Assembly: GCA_934317185.1 (NCBI GenBank)
Contig: CAKREJ010000007.1
Span: forward strand, 1-36,498
Source: an uncultured Anaerobutyricum sp.
GTDB lineage: Bacteria > Bacillota > Clostridia > Lachnospirales > Lachnospiraceae
Direction of reading: 5' to 3'
DNA length: 36,498 bases
Of the stretch, positions 1 through 7,860 are shown in pieces. A program made the translations under genes and the position numbers. The notes beneath the pieces are model-generated. The model saw only the letters and a list, made by a program, of their open reading frames with translations. It was not told the DNA's origin and did no database searches. Positions within the stretch are counted from its first letter, which is position 1. Each line of letters starts with the position of its first letter.

Positions 1-56
1 TTTTTTTGTGCAGATTCATTCGAATTCTGACGACTCTTGTCATTCTGACCGAAAGA

Positions 57-1910
57 CTATAAATTCTCCTCGGCTGCTTTATCATTTTTAAACAATGCTT
101 CAAACTCTTCTCTGTTAATACGTTCCTTCTCAAGAAGAAGGTTCGCACAGGAATGAAGAACATCCATATTTTCTGTGAGGATTCTCTTTGCGTCTGTATA
201 GCAATCATCAACAAGCTTCTTTACTTCTTTATCAATGATGCTGGCAACTTCTTCGCTAAAGCTTCTGGAATGTCCCAGATCACGTCCTAAGAACACTTCA
301 TCCGTATTCTCTTCGTAGTTGATAAAACCAAGCTTTTCGGACATACCAAACTTCGTGATCATACTTCTTGCAGTATCGGTTACCTGCTTAATGTCCTGAG
401 ACGCTCCTGTGGTTACATCATCAAAGATTAACTCTTCAGCAATACGTCCACCCATGCCTACCTTGATATCCTGAATCATGCGGCCTTTTGTCTCAAATAC
501 GTTATCATTCTCCGGTACAGGCATTGTGTATCCCGCTGCCCCCACACCGGTAGGAATAATAGATACGGTATACACAGGCCCTACGTCTGGAAGAAGATGG
601 AAGAGAATCGCATGACCTGCCTCATGATAGGCTGTGATCTTACGCTCTAATTCCGGCACAAGACGGCTCTTCTTCTCTGTACCGATTCCAACCTTAATGA
701 AAGACTTTCTGATGTCCTCCATGCGGATAAATCGTGCATTATTTCTGGCTGCGTGAATCGCCGCTTCATTCATAAGATTCTCAAGGTCTGCCCCGGAAAA
801 TCCCGGTGTTGTACGGGCAATCTGATGCAAATCTACATCCTCTGCAAGCGGCTTGCCCTTCACATGAACTTTAAGAATTTCTTCTCTTCCCTTCACATCC
901 GGTCTGCCAACCGCTACTTTACGGTCAAAACGTCCCGGTCTTAAAATAGCCGGATCAAGAATATCTACACGGTTTGTCGCTGCCATCACGATGATTCCTT
1001 CATTCACACCAAAACCATCCATTTCTACGAGAAGCTGATTTAATGTCTGCTCTCTTTCATCATGACCACCGCCAAGTCCGGTTCCTCTTCTTCTTGCTAC
1101 CGCATCGATCTCATCGATAAAAACAATACATGGTGCATTCTTCTTTGCATCCTCAAATAAATCTCTTACACGGGAAGCTCCGACACCGACAAACATTTCT
1201 ACAAAGTCAGAACCGGAAATACTGAAAAACGGTACACCTGCTTCACCGGAAACCGCTTTGGCAAGAAGCGTCTTACCTGTTCCGGGAGGGCCTACTAAAA
1301 TAACCCCCTTCGGAATTCTTGCACCAACTTCGATATATTTTTGTGGACTCTTTAAAAAGTCTACGATTTCTTTTAATTCTTCTTTTTCTTCCTGCAATCC
1401 GGCAACCTGATTAAAACGGATATTCTGTGTTCCCGGATCCTGCATCTTTGCACGGCTCTTTCCGAAGTTCATCATCTTGTTTCCACCGCCGCCTCCACCG
1501 GAAGCACGGCTCATCATACCAAACATAAACATCATGATCACGGCAATGACGATCCACGGCAAAATCATAGATAACCAGCCTGTATCAGATGACTTCACAT
1601 CATCCACATGACAAGTAACTTTATACTGCTGTGCCAGTTCAATAACCTGATTCACATCCGTTACATGAACTACTTTTTTCTCCCCATCAGTCAACTTTAC
1701 AATCGCTGAACCGGTCGGTACCTGTGCATTCTGCACTACCTCTATCGACTTTACTTTATTCTTTGCGATATCAGATTCTAATCTTTCGTAAGAATATGAG
1801 CTGCCGCCATTCCCCGACAGCAGATTCTTCTCAGCAAAATAATTGCCAAACATATACACCGCTAAGAATACTACCAACAAAAGGGCAGTATTTCTCATAC
1901 TTTTATTCAA
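57..1910 (-). CDS. ftsH: ATP-dependent zinc metalloprotease FtsH
   Basis: Membrane-anchored AAA+ protease that degrades misfolded membrane proteins and short-lived regulators. In the 617-residue form chosen here there is an N-terminal membrane segment, an extracytoplasmic part, a second membrane segment near residues 112-132, a Gly-rich linker, Walker A GPPGTGKT (about 207-214), Walker B FIDEID, and the zinc site HEAGH (about 429-433) with a downstream SQD acidic ligand. An upstream ATG frame exists, but the likely start is TTG at 1910. It lies six bases after GGAG and overlaps the hpt stop, and it gives the N-terminus [11 protein letters not shown], which resembles B. subtilis FtsH (MNRVFRNT). 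Last gene of the spoIIE-tilS-hpt-ftsH series, as in B. subtilis. Family assignment is very secure; the start is an inference. Confidence 0.97.
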   Translation of the reverse strand: MNKSMRNTALLLVVFLAVYMFGNYFAEKNLLSGNGGSSYSYERLESDIAKNKVKSIEVVQNAQVPTGSAIVKLTDGEKKVVHVTDVNQVIELAQQYKVTCHVDDVKSSDTGWLSMILPWIVIAVIMMFMFGMMSRASGGGGGGNKMMNFGKSRAKMQDPGTQNIRFNQVAGLQEEKEELKEIVDFLKSPQKYIEVGARIPKGVILVGPPGTGKTLLAKAVSGEAGVPFFSISGSDFVEMFVGVGASRVRDLFEDAKKNAPCIVFIDEIDAVARRRGTGLGGGHDEREQTLNQLLVEMDGFGVNEGIIVMAATNRVDILDPAILRPGRFDRKVAVGRPDVKGREEILKVHVKGKPLAEDVDLHQIARTTPGFSGADLENLMNEAAIHAARNNARFIRMEDIRKSFIKVGIGTEKKSRLVPELERKITAYHEAGHAILFHLLPDVGPVYTVSIIPTGVGAAGYTMPVPENDNVFETKGRMIQDIKVGMGGRIAEELIFDDVTTGASQDIKQVTDTARSMITKFGMSEKLGFINYEENTDEVFLGRDLGHSRSFSEEVASIIDKEVKKLVDDCYTDAKRILTENMDVLHSCANLLLEKERINREEFEALFKNDKAAEENL

Positions 1911-2502
1911 CGTTTTCTCCTTTCTCTTCCCCGGAAGCATTCTCTGCCCCCTCTTCTGCCTCTCCGGCATCTTCTACTGCATCCGGCTCTACAACTCCGA
2001 TAAATGGAAGATTTCTATATTTTTGTGCATAATCGAGTCCATATCCGACAACAAACTCATCCGGAATATCAAATCCAAGATAATCAATCTGAACTTCTAC
2101 CTCACGGCGGTCTGGTTTATTTAAAAGAGCACACAGGCGGATACTTGCCGGATTTCTCTGTTTTAATACAGGAATCAGATAATGAAGTGTTCTTCCAGAA
2201 TCAATAATATCTTCTACAATAATTACCTCTTTATTCTCCATCGTATCATCAAGGTCTTTCTTAATACGCACGATTCCTGAACTTTCTGTTGCGTTACCAT
2301 AACTGGACACCTGCATAAAGTCAAGAGATACCGGTACGGTAATTCTCTTAGCCAGCTCACATGCAAAAAATACACCACCCTTTAAGATACAGATTAAATG
2401 CACTTCTTTCCCTGCATAATCTTTACTGATCTGTTCTCCGATTTCCTTAATCTTTGCATCCACTGTCTCTTCTGGAATCAAAACATTAATCTTATCTGCC
2501 AT
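1903..2502 (-). CDS. hpt: hypoxanthine phosphoribosyltransferase
   Basis: Purine salvage enzyme that joins hypoxanthine or guanine to PRPP, giving IMP or GMP. About 199 residues, the usual size plus an acidic Glu/Gly-rich tail (the last roughly 20 residues) that is longer than in many homologues. The PRPP-binding loop VEDIIDSGRT is intact, and the N-terminal MADKINVLIPEE block fits the family. The open frame extends upstream into tilS, but GGAGG lies eight bases before the ATG at 2502, so this start is preferred. The stop overlaps the TTG start of ftsH by eight bases, which suggests translational coupling. It starts 25 bases after the tilS stop. Confidence 0.95.
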   Translation of the reverse strand: MADKINVLIPEETVDAKIKEIGEQISKDYAGKEVHLICILKGGVFFACELAKRITVPVSLDFMQVSSYGNATESSGIVRIKKDLDDTMENKEVIIVEDIIDSGRTLHYLIPVLKQRNPASIRLCALLNKPDRREVEVQIDYLGFDIPDEFVVGYGLDYAQKYRNLPFIGVVEPDAVEDAGEAEEGAENASGEEKGENVE

Positions 2503-2527
2503 TTTCATGTCCTCCATTAAATATTCT

Positions 2528-3982
2528 CTAATTATCTTTGTCCCTTTGCACCGATACTCTAAGTACCCGCTTTGTCTCACTGCTTACCTTATAAAACTCG
2601 CTGATACGCCCGCCTATTATCCAAAGGATATGCGATCCATCTGCCAGCAAAAGCTTCCCGTCTCTGTCCGAAGCAGGAATCTTCGTATCAATAAAATAAC
2701 GCCCCAGTGATTTACGCCGGCCTTCTTTATCCATAATAAAATAATCACCGGTATCTCTGGTTCTTAAACAGGGTTTACATTTCATTTTATCATAATCGAA
2801 GTATTTCACACAATCCTTTTTTGCAACTTTCCCGCCATTCCAGGGCAAAACACAATAACGTACTTCCAATTGTTTGTCCATGCAGAAAATACTTCTTTCC
2901 GATACTGTTTGCTGTGTATCTTCTGAGTCTGCTGGAAGCTCCAGATAGATTGGTTTCATTTTACTTTCATCTAAATCAGAAGTTTTTAAGCCATCCTCTT
3001 CCTTTACTAAAATCAAGCCATCCCTGACTCTTCTTGCCAGAACTCCATACGGGCAGTTCTGCTTCTTCCCTTCCCTGTTTTTCATAAGGGCCAGCAGTTG
3101 CTCTACATGAATCAGAGAAATATCTTTCTGGTGTCCGGACACTTCAAAAAGCATCCGACGGAGCAATTCTTTTTGTTCAAAAAGACTTACCTTCAAAAAT
3201 ATATTTTCAGGCAAAAACAGCTCTCCCTTAGCACTTACCCTGACACTCTCTTTATAAAGAAGCTCCAGCTTTGGAGTAATATAAGAAAGCAGCTCCTGCA
3301 TCTGCATCCCAAACTCGCTTATATGCTCCACCGCCTTATTATTTACACTTTTCATTTCCGGTAAAATACGGTGCCGAATATAATTCCGGCTGTATTCCTC
3401 ACTTCCATTCGTGCTGTCATCTACATAGTCCTGACCGATATCATTAAGAACATCTGTAATATCCTCTCTGCTAAGACAGAGGAACGGTCGGATGAGCTTC
3501 CCGTTGACCGGATGGATTCCGGCCATTCCCTGTGCTCCGGTTCCTCGAAGCATTCGGAAAAGAATCGTTTCTGCGGCATCGTTCTGATGATGTGCCACCG
3601 CTATTTTCCCACAATGATACTTCTTCGCATATTTTTCAAAGCATTCATATCGTGCAATACGTCCGGCTTCTTCTTCTGAGCATTTCTTCTGCCGGCTCTC
3701 TTCTCTTATGTTTCGATATTCGACATCCAAAGGCAGCTTCCGGCTCTCGCAAAAGCTTCGGACAAATTCTTCATCCCTTTTTGCTTCCGCTCCCCGGAGC
3801 ATATGATTAATATGTACAGCATACAGCTTTAAAGACATACTCTCTCTTTTTGCAAGAAAATATCTGGCAAGACAGATCGAATCTGCTCCACCGGAAATCC
3901 CAAGTAAAATGGAATCCCCTTCCTGTACCATATTCCACTTTTTCAAAAAGAAATCTACGCTTTCCCATTGTTTATTCCACAT
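2528..3982 (-). CDS. tilS: tRNA(Ile)-lysidine synthase TilS
   Basis: N-type ATP pyrophosphatase that converts the wobble cytidine of tRNA-Ile(CAU) to lysidine, so that the tRNA reads AUA and is charged with Ile. Length 484 residues, normal for a full TilS with central and C-terminal domains. The PP-loop SGGADS is at residues 30-35, followed by VHINHMLRG and the AVAHHQNDAAET block typical of the family. AGGA lies seven bases before the ATG. It follows spoIIE with a 49-base gap and precedes hpt, the same order as in B. subtilis (spoIIE ... tilS-hprT-ftsH). The nearby tRNA with a CAT anticodon is the elongator tRNA-Met, not the TilS substrate. Confidence 0.95.
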   Translation of the reverse strand: MWNKQWESVDFFLKKWNMVQEGDSILLGISGGADSICLARYFLAKRESMSLKLYAVHINHMLRGAEAKRDEEFVRSFCESRKLPLDVEYRNIREESRQKKCSEEEAGRIARYECFEKYAKKYHCGKIAVAHHQNDAAETILFRMLRGTGAQGMAGIHPVNGKLIRPFLCLSREDITDVLNDIGQDYVDDSTNGSEEYSRNYIRHRILPEMKSVNNKAVEHISEFGMQMQELLSYITPKLELLYKESVRVSAKGELFLPENIFLKVSLFEQKELLRRMLFEVSGHQKDISLIHVEQLLALMKNREGKKQNCPYGVLARRVRDGLILVKEEDGLKTSDLDESKMKPIYLELPADSEDTQQTVSERSIFCMDKQLEVRYCVLPWNGGKVAKKDCVKYFDYDKMKCKPCLRTRDTGDYFIMDKEGRRKSLGRYFIDTKIPASDRDGKLLLADGSHILWIIGGRISEFYKVSSETKRVLRVSVQRDKDN

Positions 3983-4031
3983 TTCTGCGTCCTTTCATAA
4001 CAGTCGCATTCTTCCTGCTTTCCATCACAGC

Positions 4032-5423
4032 TTATCCCACGTTCCTGCATCCCTTCTCCCAGACAGACGCAACCAGCACCGTCCGGTCATCATCATATCC
4101 ATCCTCAAGTACAGGAACGGCTTCTATCAGCTCATTTGCAAAAACCTGTGCATTGTTCGTCTTTATCTTTTCAATCAGGCTCTCCATTCGAAATGAGATT
4201 TCCGGCATACTTTCAAATTCCAGCATTCCGTCCGAAACCATGATTACCATGTCTCCATCATAAAGCTTTTTATATTTTAAGTCAAATCTCTGGTTAATTC
4301 TGCATCCCGGTGGAAGTGCCGCCGGAACAATTCTCTCTACAGAATTTTTATGCCGGATAAAAGTTGCCATGCCTCCCGCTTTTAAAAGCTTCAGCATTCC
4401 TGTTTTCAGTGAAATCACTGCCACATCTATCGTAGAAAAAGCTCCTCTGTCCTGAAAAAGCAACGCATCTTGAATCATTTCCAGTCCAAATTCTTCGGAA
4501 ATTCCCGCTTCGAGCAAATCTTCTAATGTTTCAATCAGCCTTCGGCTATCTTCATAGGCCTTCTGACCGGTCCCCATTCCATCTGAAAGAAGCATCACTG
4601 CCCTCTTACGTCCAAAGTTTGTAAAAGAGAATGTATCTCCACAAACATCTTCTCCTTTTTTATTACAGCATTTCTGGCCAAAAATAACATGAAAACTATT
4701 CTCCTCAATAAACAAAAGCCTGTTTTCTCCCGGTCGAAGCCATCCTGTCTGTACATTTTTGTAAAATGGTATTTGATAATATTTTTCCAGACATTGCTTA
4801 ACAAGTTCTGTCTTTTTTCCACCAAATATCGATGAGACAACTACCATAATCTGCAATGCCCCACTGGAATCTACATATTCCCAGCCTTTTTTTAAGTGAA
4901 GTCCACTCCTGAAAAAAATAGTGCTAAGTGCCACTTTCTTTTTTCCCTTTATCGGCAGTCCATTTTGCAAATGCGTCCTGCATTCCCGCAGAAAAAGCCT
5001 CTGCTCATCCATCTGCCTGCACATGACCTGCTTTATCTCACGGTATCTTTGCTCCCAGTAAATATTCTGGTAGATCAGACGATACAGCCATGACAGTTCC
5101 TCCATAAACGGCTGAAAAAACACACAATTCCTCCGAAATTCCTTCGATGCCATACGTCCGTCAACAACCGAACATTGGTATGCCTGCTCTAATATTGAAG
5201 CAATCTCCTCAATGGTTTCTTTTTCCTTTGTTCCATAACACTCTCTATATTTAGGACATTTGCGGCAAACATCCTGACAAACCGACCGACATAAAAACTC
5301 TATATCGTCCTGCCGTTCTTCTTTTTCCTCTGTCTTCATCAATCCAATAATGCCGGAAAGTCCTTCTTCAAAAAGAAGCAGGCGCTGTACCGCATCCTGC
5401 TCTGTATCATTTCTGTTATACAT
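4032..5423 (-). CDS. spoIIE: stage II sporulation protein E, short form without membrane domain
   Basis: PP2C-type serine phosphatase that dephosphorylates SpoIIAA and so releases sigma-F in the forespore. The C-terminal phosphatase is complete: CGDTFSF (about 261-267), SDGMGTG (about 280-286), a late MVSDG and YDDDRTV. The protein has only 463 residues, whereas classical SpoIIE has about 800 with ten N-terminal membrane helices; no membrane segment is seen. The first 60 residues carry a cysteine cluster (C45, C49, C53, C56, C62). The gene begins with a good site (GGAGGGG, five bases, ATG) just downstream of a promoter and tRNA, so the missing part is not hidden in another frame. How it would reach the septum without the membrane domain is unknown. 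Confidence 0.9.
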   Translation of the reverse strand: MYNRNDTEQDAVQRLLLFEEGLSGIIGLMKTEEKEERQDDIEFLCRSVCQDVCRKCPKYRECYGTKEKETIEEIASILEQAYQCSVVDGRMASKEFRRNCVFFQPFMEELSWLYRLIYQNIYWEQRYREIKQVMCRQMDEQRLFLRECRTHLQNGLPIKGKKKVALSTIFFRSGLHLKKGWEYVDSSGALQIMVVVSSIFGGKKTELVKQCLEKYYQIPFYKNVQTGWLRPGENRLLFIEENSFHVIFGQKCCNKKGEDVCGDTFSFTNFGRKRAVMLLSDGMGTGQKAYEDSRRLIETLEDLLEAGISEEFGLEMIQDALLFQDRGAFSTIDVAVISLKTGMLKLLKAGGMATFIRHKNSVERIVPAALPPGCRINQRFDLKYKKLYDGDMVIMVSDGMLEFESMPEISFRMESLIEKIKTNNAQVFANELIEAVPVLEDGYDDDRTVLVASVWEKGCRNVG

Positions 5424-5453
5424 ACATTCCCCTCCACATACAATCTCAGCATC

Positions 5454-5487
5454 ATTATAATAAATTTCTCTGAATGAGTATGTCGAA
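5454..5487 (-). promoter_or_regulatory. Spo0A-type promoter of spoIIE
   Basis: On the minus strand a perfect TATAAT (-10) lies at 5459-5454. A perfect Spo0A box, TGTCGAA read on the plus strand, lies at 5481-5487, 21 bases further upstream, where an over-long -35 spacing would fall. Spo0A-activated B. subtilis promoters such as spoIIG and spoIIE have 0A boxes overlapping a -35 placed about 21-22 bases from the -10. No standard TTGACA is found at 17 bases. The assignment is an inference from motif and position. Confidence 0.55.
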
Positions 5488-5501
5488 AAACAAAAAGGAA
5501 T

Positions 5502-5528
5502 AAAAAAAAAGGCTTTCTCAAGCCTTTT
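5502..5528 (-). terminator. Rho-independent terminator of tRNA-Met
   Basis: Nine-base-pair hairpin, AAAAGGCTT with loop TCTC and AAGCCTTTT, followed on the minus strand by a run of T (the A run at 5502-5510). It lies just after the tRNA and before the spoIIE promoter, separating the two transcripts. Confidence 0.8.
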
Positions 5529-5535
5529 ATGTTAG

Positions 5536-5609
5536 TAGCGGGAACTGGATTTGAACCAGCGACACCGCGGGTATGAACCGCGTGCTCTAGCCAACTGAGC
5601 TATCCCGCC
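5536..5609 (-). tRNA. tRNA-Met (CAT), elongator
   Basis: A complete cloverleaf can be drawn. The acceptor stem GGCGGGA pairs with TCCCGCT (one G-T pair), the D arm is TAGCTCAGTTGGCTAGAGC, the anticodon loop TTCATAC has CAT at 5573-5575, and the T arm is GCTGGTTCAAATCCAGT. CCA is not encoded; the discriminator is A. The CGGTTCATACCCG block matches elongator tRNA-Met rather than initiator or lysidine-modified tRNA-Ile2. Its place between divIC and spoIIE corresponds to the tRNA-Met position in B. subtilis. Confidence 0.95.
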
Positions 5610-5661
5610 GCACTCAACAGGCAATATCATACCATGTAATCATGGAGATGTCAAGCAATTT

Positions 5662-6084
5662 TTAATTTTTTGTTTCTGTTTTTGTTTCTGCTTCTGTTTC
5701 CATTTCTGTTTTTGTTTCCGTGGTACTCTCAGCTTCCTCATCGTCTTTTTTCTGCTGTAGAGAAATCTCTCCCTCTTTTATCATTCCGAGCCGTTCCCTT
5801 GCAATTCGTTCTTTAGACTCGTCCGTATCCAGATTCTTTTTCTCTTTTTCAAGTGTCTTATTTGTCTGTTCCAGATTCTTCACATCTGTTTTCAACTCGT
5901 CAATGGTTTTCTGATATTTGACTGCCTTTTTCTCTACATTCTGATACCCCATCCCAAATGCACTTAAAATTACAACCGTACAGACGATGATTATTGCAGA
6001 CTTTTTCGTGAAAAACTTCTTTTTAAACTGCTTATTAAACTGTTTGCTGTTTTTTTTCTTTTTCTTCATCCTGATCCCTGCCAT
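5662..6084 (-). CDS. divIC: septum formation initiator DivIC/FtsB family
   Basis: Bitopic division protein that joins FtsL and DivIB in the septal complex. About 140 residues: a very basic cytoplasmic head (Lys-rich, residues 1-28), one membrane helix (about 29-46), a coiled coil (about 50-90) and the ERIARERLGMIKEGE motif typical of DivIC. Beyond this core is an unusual tail of alternating Thr, Glu, Met and Lys (TET/ETK repeats, about 118-140), encoded by near-repetitive DNA. The ATG at 6084 is six bases after the yabQ stop. A second ATG five codons later (6069) has AGGG six bases before it and may be the true start. Confidence 0.88.
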   Translation of the reverse strand: MAGIRMKKKKKNSKQFNKQFKKKFFTKKSAIIIVCTVVILSAFGMGYQNVEKKAVKYQKTIDELKTDVKNLEQTNKTLEKEKKNLDTDESKERIARERLGMIKEGEISLQQKKDDEEAESTTETKTEMETEAETKTETKN

Positions 6085-6090
6085 TCCCGA

Positions 6091-6540
6091 CTATTTGTGT
6101 TCTTTTATTATTCTAATAGTTCTTCTCATATTTTTCAACATTTCCCCTGCATTTTTTGCAATTAGTTTCCACGGAAAAAAGAAAACATCTCCTGATTTTT
6201 TTATTATTTTACCGAAAACTTTTATGAGATGATAAAAAAGCTTTCCTACCAGTTCGCTTCCGATAAAAAAATAAAGCAAAACCCCACATTCGATTCCTAA
6301 CAGACAATAAAATCGAACATTTCCCTGATTATATATTTGAAATAAGGCAAATATTCCAATTGCTGAACTAAGACAGAAAATGACATCCTCCAGATGAACT
6401 ATTTTATCCTTATGTATAAAGCATCTTCGGATCGCTCGAAAAAATTCATACCACAATCCGAGGCAGACACCATATATCATGCTGATGAAAAAAAGATAAA
6501 TTTGATCTGTGATCATTTCCGCAATTCCTATATTTTTCAT
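6091..6540 (-). CDS. yabQ: spore cortex biosynthesis protein YabQ
   Basis: Membrane protein of the mother cell that in B. subtilis is needed for spore cortex formation. 149 residues with about three to four hydrophobic segments (residues 8-33, 50-70, 76-95), the QIYLFFISMIYGVCLG opening typical of YabQ, and a basic C-terminus. Its ATG directly follows the yabP stop. The only strong ribosome binding site, GGAGG, lies inside the end of yabP twelve bases upstream, so the two are probably coupled. The gene sits between yabP and divIC as in B. subtilis. Confidence 0.9.
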   Translation of the reverse strand: MKNIGIAEMITDQIYLFFISMIYGVCLGLWYEFFRAIRRCFIHKDKIVHLEDVIFCLSSAIGIFALFQIYNQGNVRFYCLLGIECGVLLYFFIGSELVGKLFYHLIKVFGKIIKKSGDVFFFPWKLIAKNAGEMLKNMRRTIRIIKEHK

Positions 6541-6822
6541 TTAATGAAATAACCTCCGGAATAAACTTCCTTTTTCCCCTTTCATTCCACCCTCGTCAGA
6601 ATATGCCATGCTATATATAAGTCCTTCTATTTCCACTTCCCCTTTTTCAACCGTAAGTTTAGTTACATACAGCTCCTCCCCCTGAATCATAAGCATCCCC
6701 TGTTCTGTATCCAATATAATCTCATTCGGATTAAAAGAAATCACCTCTTTTACACCACTTATGATTCCGTTACTTCGATTAAAAATCGAAATTTTATGAC
6801 TCTTTAAAATCCTCTCTTCCAT
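6541..6822 (-). CDS. yabP: sporulation protein YabP
   Basis: Small soluble YabP-family protein, 93 residues, implicated in cortex formation together with YabQ. The order NRSNGIISGVKEVISFNPNEI, a LMIQGEELYV strand and KGEVEIEGLI shows the beta-rich YabP fold. The open frame begins 15 codons earlier, but the ATG at 6822 has GAGG eight bases before it, and a sigma-E-like promoter would start the RNA downstream of the earlier ATG. First gene of yabP-yabQ-divIC; divergent from HU. Confidence 0.88.
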   Translation of the reverse strand: MEERILKSHKISIFNRSNGIISGVKEVISFNPNEIILDTEQGMLMIQGEELYVTKLTVEKGEVEIEGLIYSMAYSDEGGMKGEKGSLFRRLFH

Positions 6823-6849
6823 GTATTTTTCCTCATTTTTGTTTCTTTC

Positions 6850-6880
6850 ATTATATGTATTGCACATAAAATATATAACC
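6850..6880 (-). promoter_or_regulatory. possible sigma-E promoter of yabP
   Basis: On the minus strand GGTTATATAT (6880-6871) is followed after 13 bases by CATATAAT (6857-6850). This resembles the sigma-E pattern, in which a -35 ending in ATATT is spaced 13-15 bases from CATACAAT. yabP and yabQ are mother-cell genes in B. subtilis. AT-rich DNA makes chance matches likely. Confidence 0.35.
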
Positions 6881-6903
6881 CTGGAAAAATTATCTCAAAC
6901 ACC

Positions 6904-6932
6904 TTGACAAACACTGGCAAAACCGTTATAAC
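6904..6932 (+). promoter_or_regulatory. sigma-A promoter of HU
   Basis: A perfect -35 TTGACA (6904-6909), a 17-base spacer and TATAAC as -10 (6927-6932), about 70 bases before the HU start. This fits a strongly expressed gene. Confidence 0.85.
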
Positions 6933-7002
6933 TATTGAAGTACCTGCACTTTTGTGCGATATTTCAACGAGACAATTGTAAGAATATCAGGAGGAATTTA
7001 TC

Positions 7003-7278
7003 ATGAATAAAACAGAATTAGTAGCAGCAATTGCAGAAAGAACAGAATTAACAAAAAAAGATGCTGACCAGGCTTTAAAAGCATTCATTGATGTTGTTGG
7101 TGATGAACTCAGCAAGGGCGAGAAAATTCAGTTAGCTGGTTTCGGTACTTTTGAAGTAACTGAAAGAGCAGCTCGTGACGGAATCAACCCAAGAACAAAA
7201 GAAACTATCCATATCCCAGCTTCTAAAGCTCCTAAGTTCAAAGCTATGAAGTCTTTAAAAGAGAAAGTAAACAACTAA
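7003..7278 (+). CDS. hup: DNA-binding protein HU
   Basis: Histone-like dimeric protein that bends and compacts the nucleoid. 91 residues, exactly the family size, with the N-terminal MNKTELVAAIAERTELTKKDA helices, the GFGTFEV strand and the arm motif with R-x-GINPRTKE. An AGGAGG site and a consensus promoter precede it. It is followed 85 bases later by rqcP on the same strand, a common clostridial arrangement, and is divergent from yabP. Confidence 0.97.
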   Translation: MNKTELVAAIAERTELTKKDADQALKAFIDVVGDELSKGEKIQLAGFGTFEVTERAARDGINPRTKETIHIPASKAPKFKAMKSLKEKVNN

Positions 7279-7363
7279 TTTTAGTAATTAGTCCGTTTCC
7301 GTGCATCTGCACAAACAGAGCTTATGGACAGCCTGTGAAGAAGTCAGCATCCGGGAGGACATT

Positions 7364-7603
7364 ATGAGACTAGATAAATTTTTAAAGGTTTCCCGTCTGA
7401 TCAAGCGACGCACCGTAGCGAACGAAGCTTGCGATGCCGGTCGAGTTCTTGTTAATGGTAAGACAGCTAAGGCAAGTCTTAACGTAAAGAACGGCGATAT
7501 TCTTGAGATCCAGTTTGGTAATAAAACCGTTAAAGCTGAGATCCTTGATGTAAAAGATACCGCCAAAAAAGATGAGGCTAAGGAACTTTTCCGTTATTTG
7601 TAA
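7364..7603 (+). CDS. rqcP: S4-domain RNA-binding protein RqcP (YabO/HslR family)
   Basis: 79-residue single S4 domain: MRLDKFLKVSRLIKRRTVAN, then GRVLVNGKTAKAS and GDILEIQFG. In B. subtilis RqcP binds stalled 50S subunits with RqcH and supports C-terminal alanine tailing in ribosome quality control. The open frame extends 21 codons upstream, but GGAGG lies five bases before the ATG at 7364 and this gives the normal family length. It is probably co-transcribed with HU. Transcription would run into palindromic element A just downstream. Confidence 0.93.
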   Translation: MRLDKFLKVSRLIKRRTVANEACDAGRVLVNGKTAKASLNVKNGDILEIQFGNKTVKAEILDVKDTAKKDEAKELFRYL

Positions 7604-7627
7604 AAAATCTTTATTTATAAAAAAAAT

Positions 7628-7714
7628 GGACGAAAAATAAAAAATATATAGTAGCATCTGTGCCAGTAGTCGCTGTGTAAAGATGCTACTATATATTTTT
7701 TTATTTTTCTGTTT
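7628..7714 (+). repeat. nested-palindrome repeat, copy A (short form)
   Basis: Conserved left end GGACGAAAAATAAAAAA, a stem of 27 bases (7633-7659) pairing perfectly, apart from one extra T, with 7681-7708, and the conserved right end ending TTTTTCTGTTT. The 21-base loop begins with GTGCCAGTAGTCGC, shared with the other three copies, but the second half of the central region (GCTCCGAGGTCAC side) is deleted. The unique part of the stem, TATATAGTAGCATCT, is identical to one arm of copy D 14 kb away. With an A run before and a T run after the stem, it could terminate transcription from both strands. Confidence 0.85.
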
Positions 7715-7860
7715 TGATAATGTATCTACTGAATATTATAGTTACAGAAGAATTATTAATATATTGTTGCAATATTTTATATGAAATATAGAACATCCCA
7801 CATCTGGAGCAAGAATTCCCCAATCTCTTCCGACTTCTCTCCCCTTCTCTCTCCGTTGCT

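Noticed and set aside
1..56. Terminator after ftsH
   Set aside because: The 56 bases before the window edge show no convincing stem with a T run on the minus strand.
5536..5609. tRNA-Ile2 (CAT, lysidine-modified) because of nearby tilS
   Set aside because: The anticodon arm and flanking bases match elongator tRNA-Met, and this site is tRNA-Met in the B. subtilis order.
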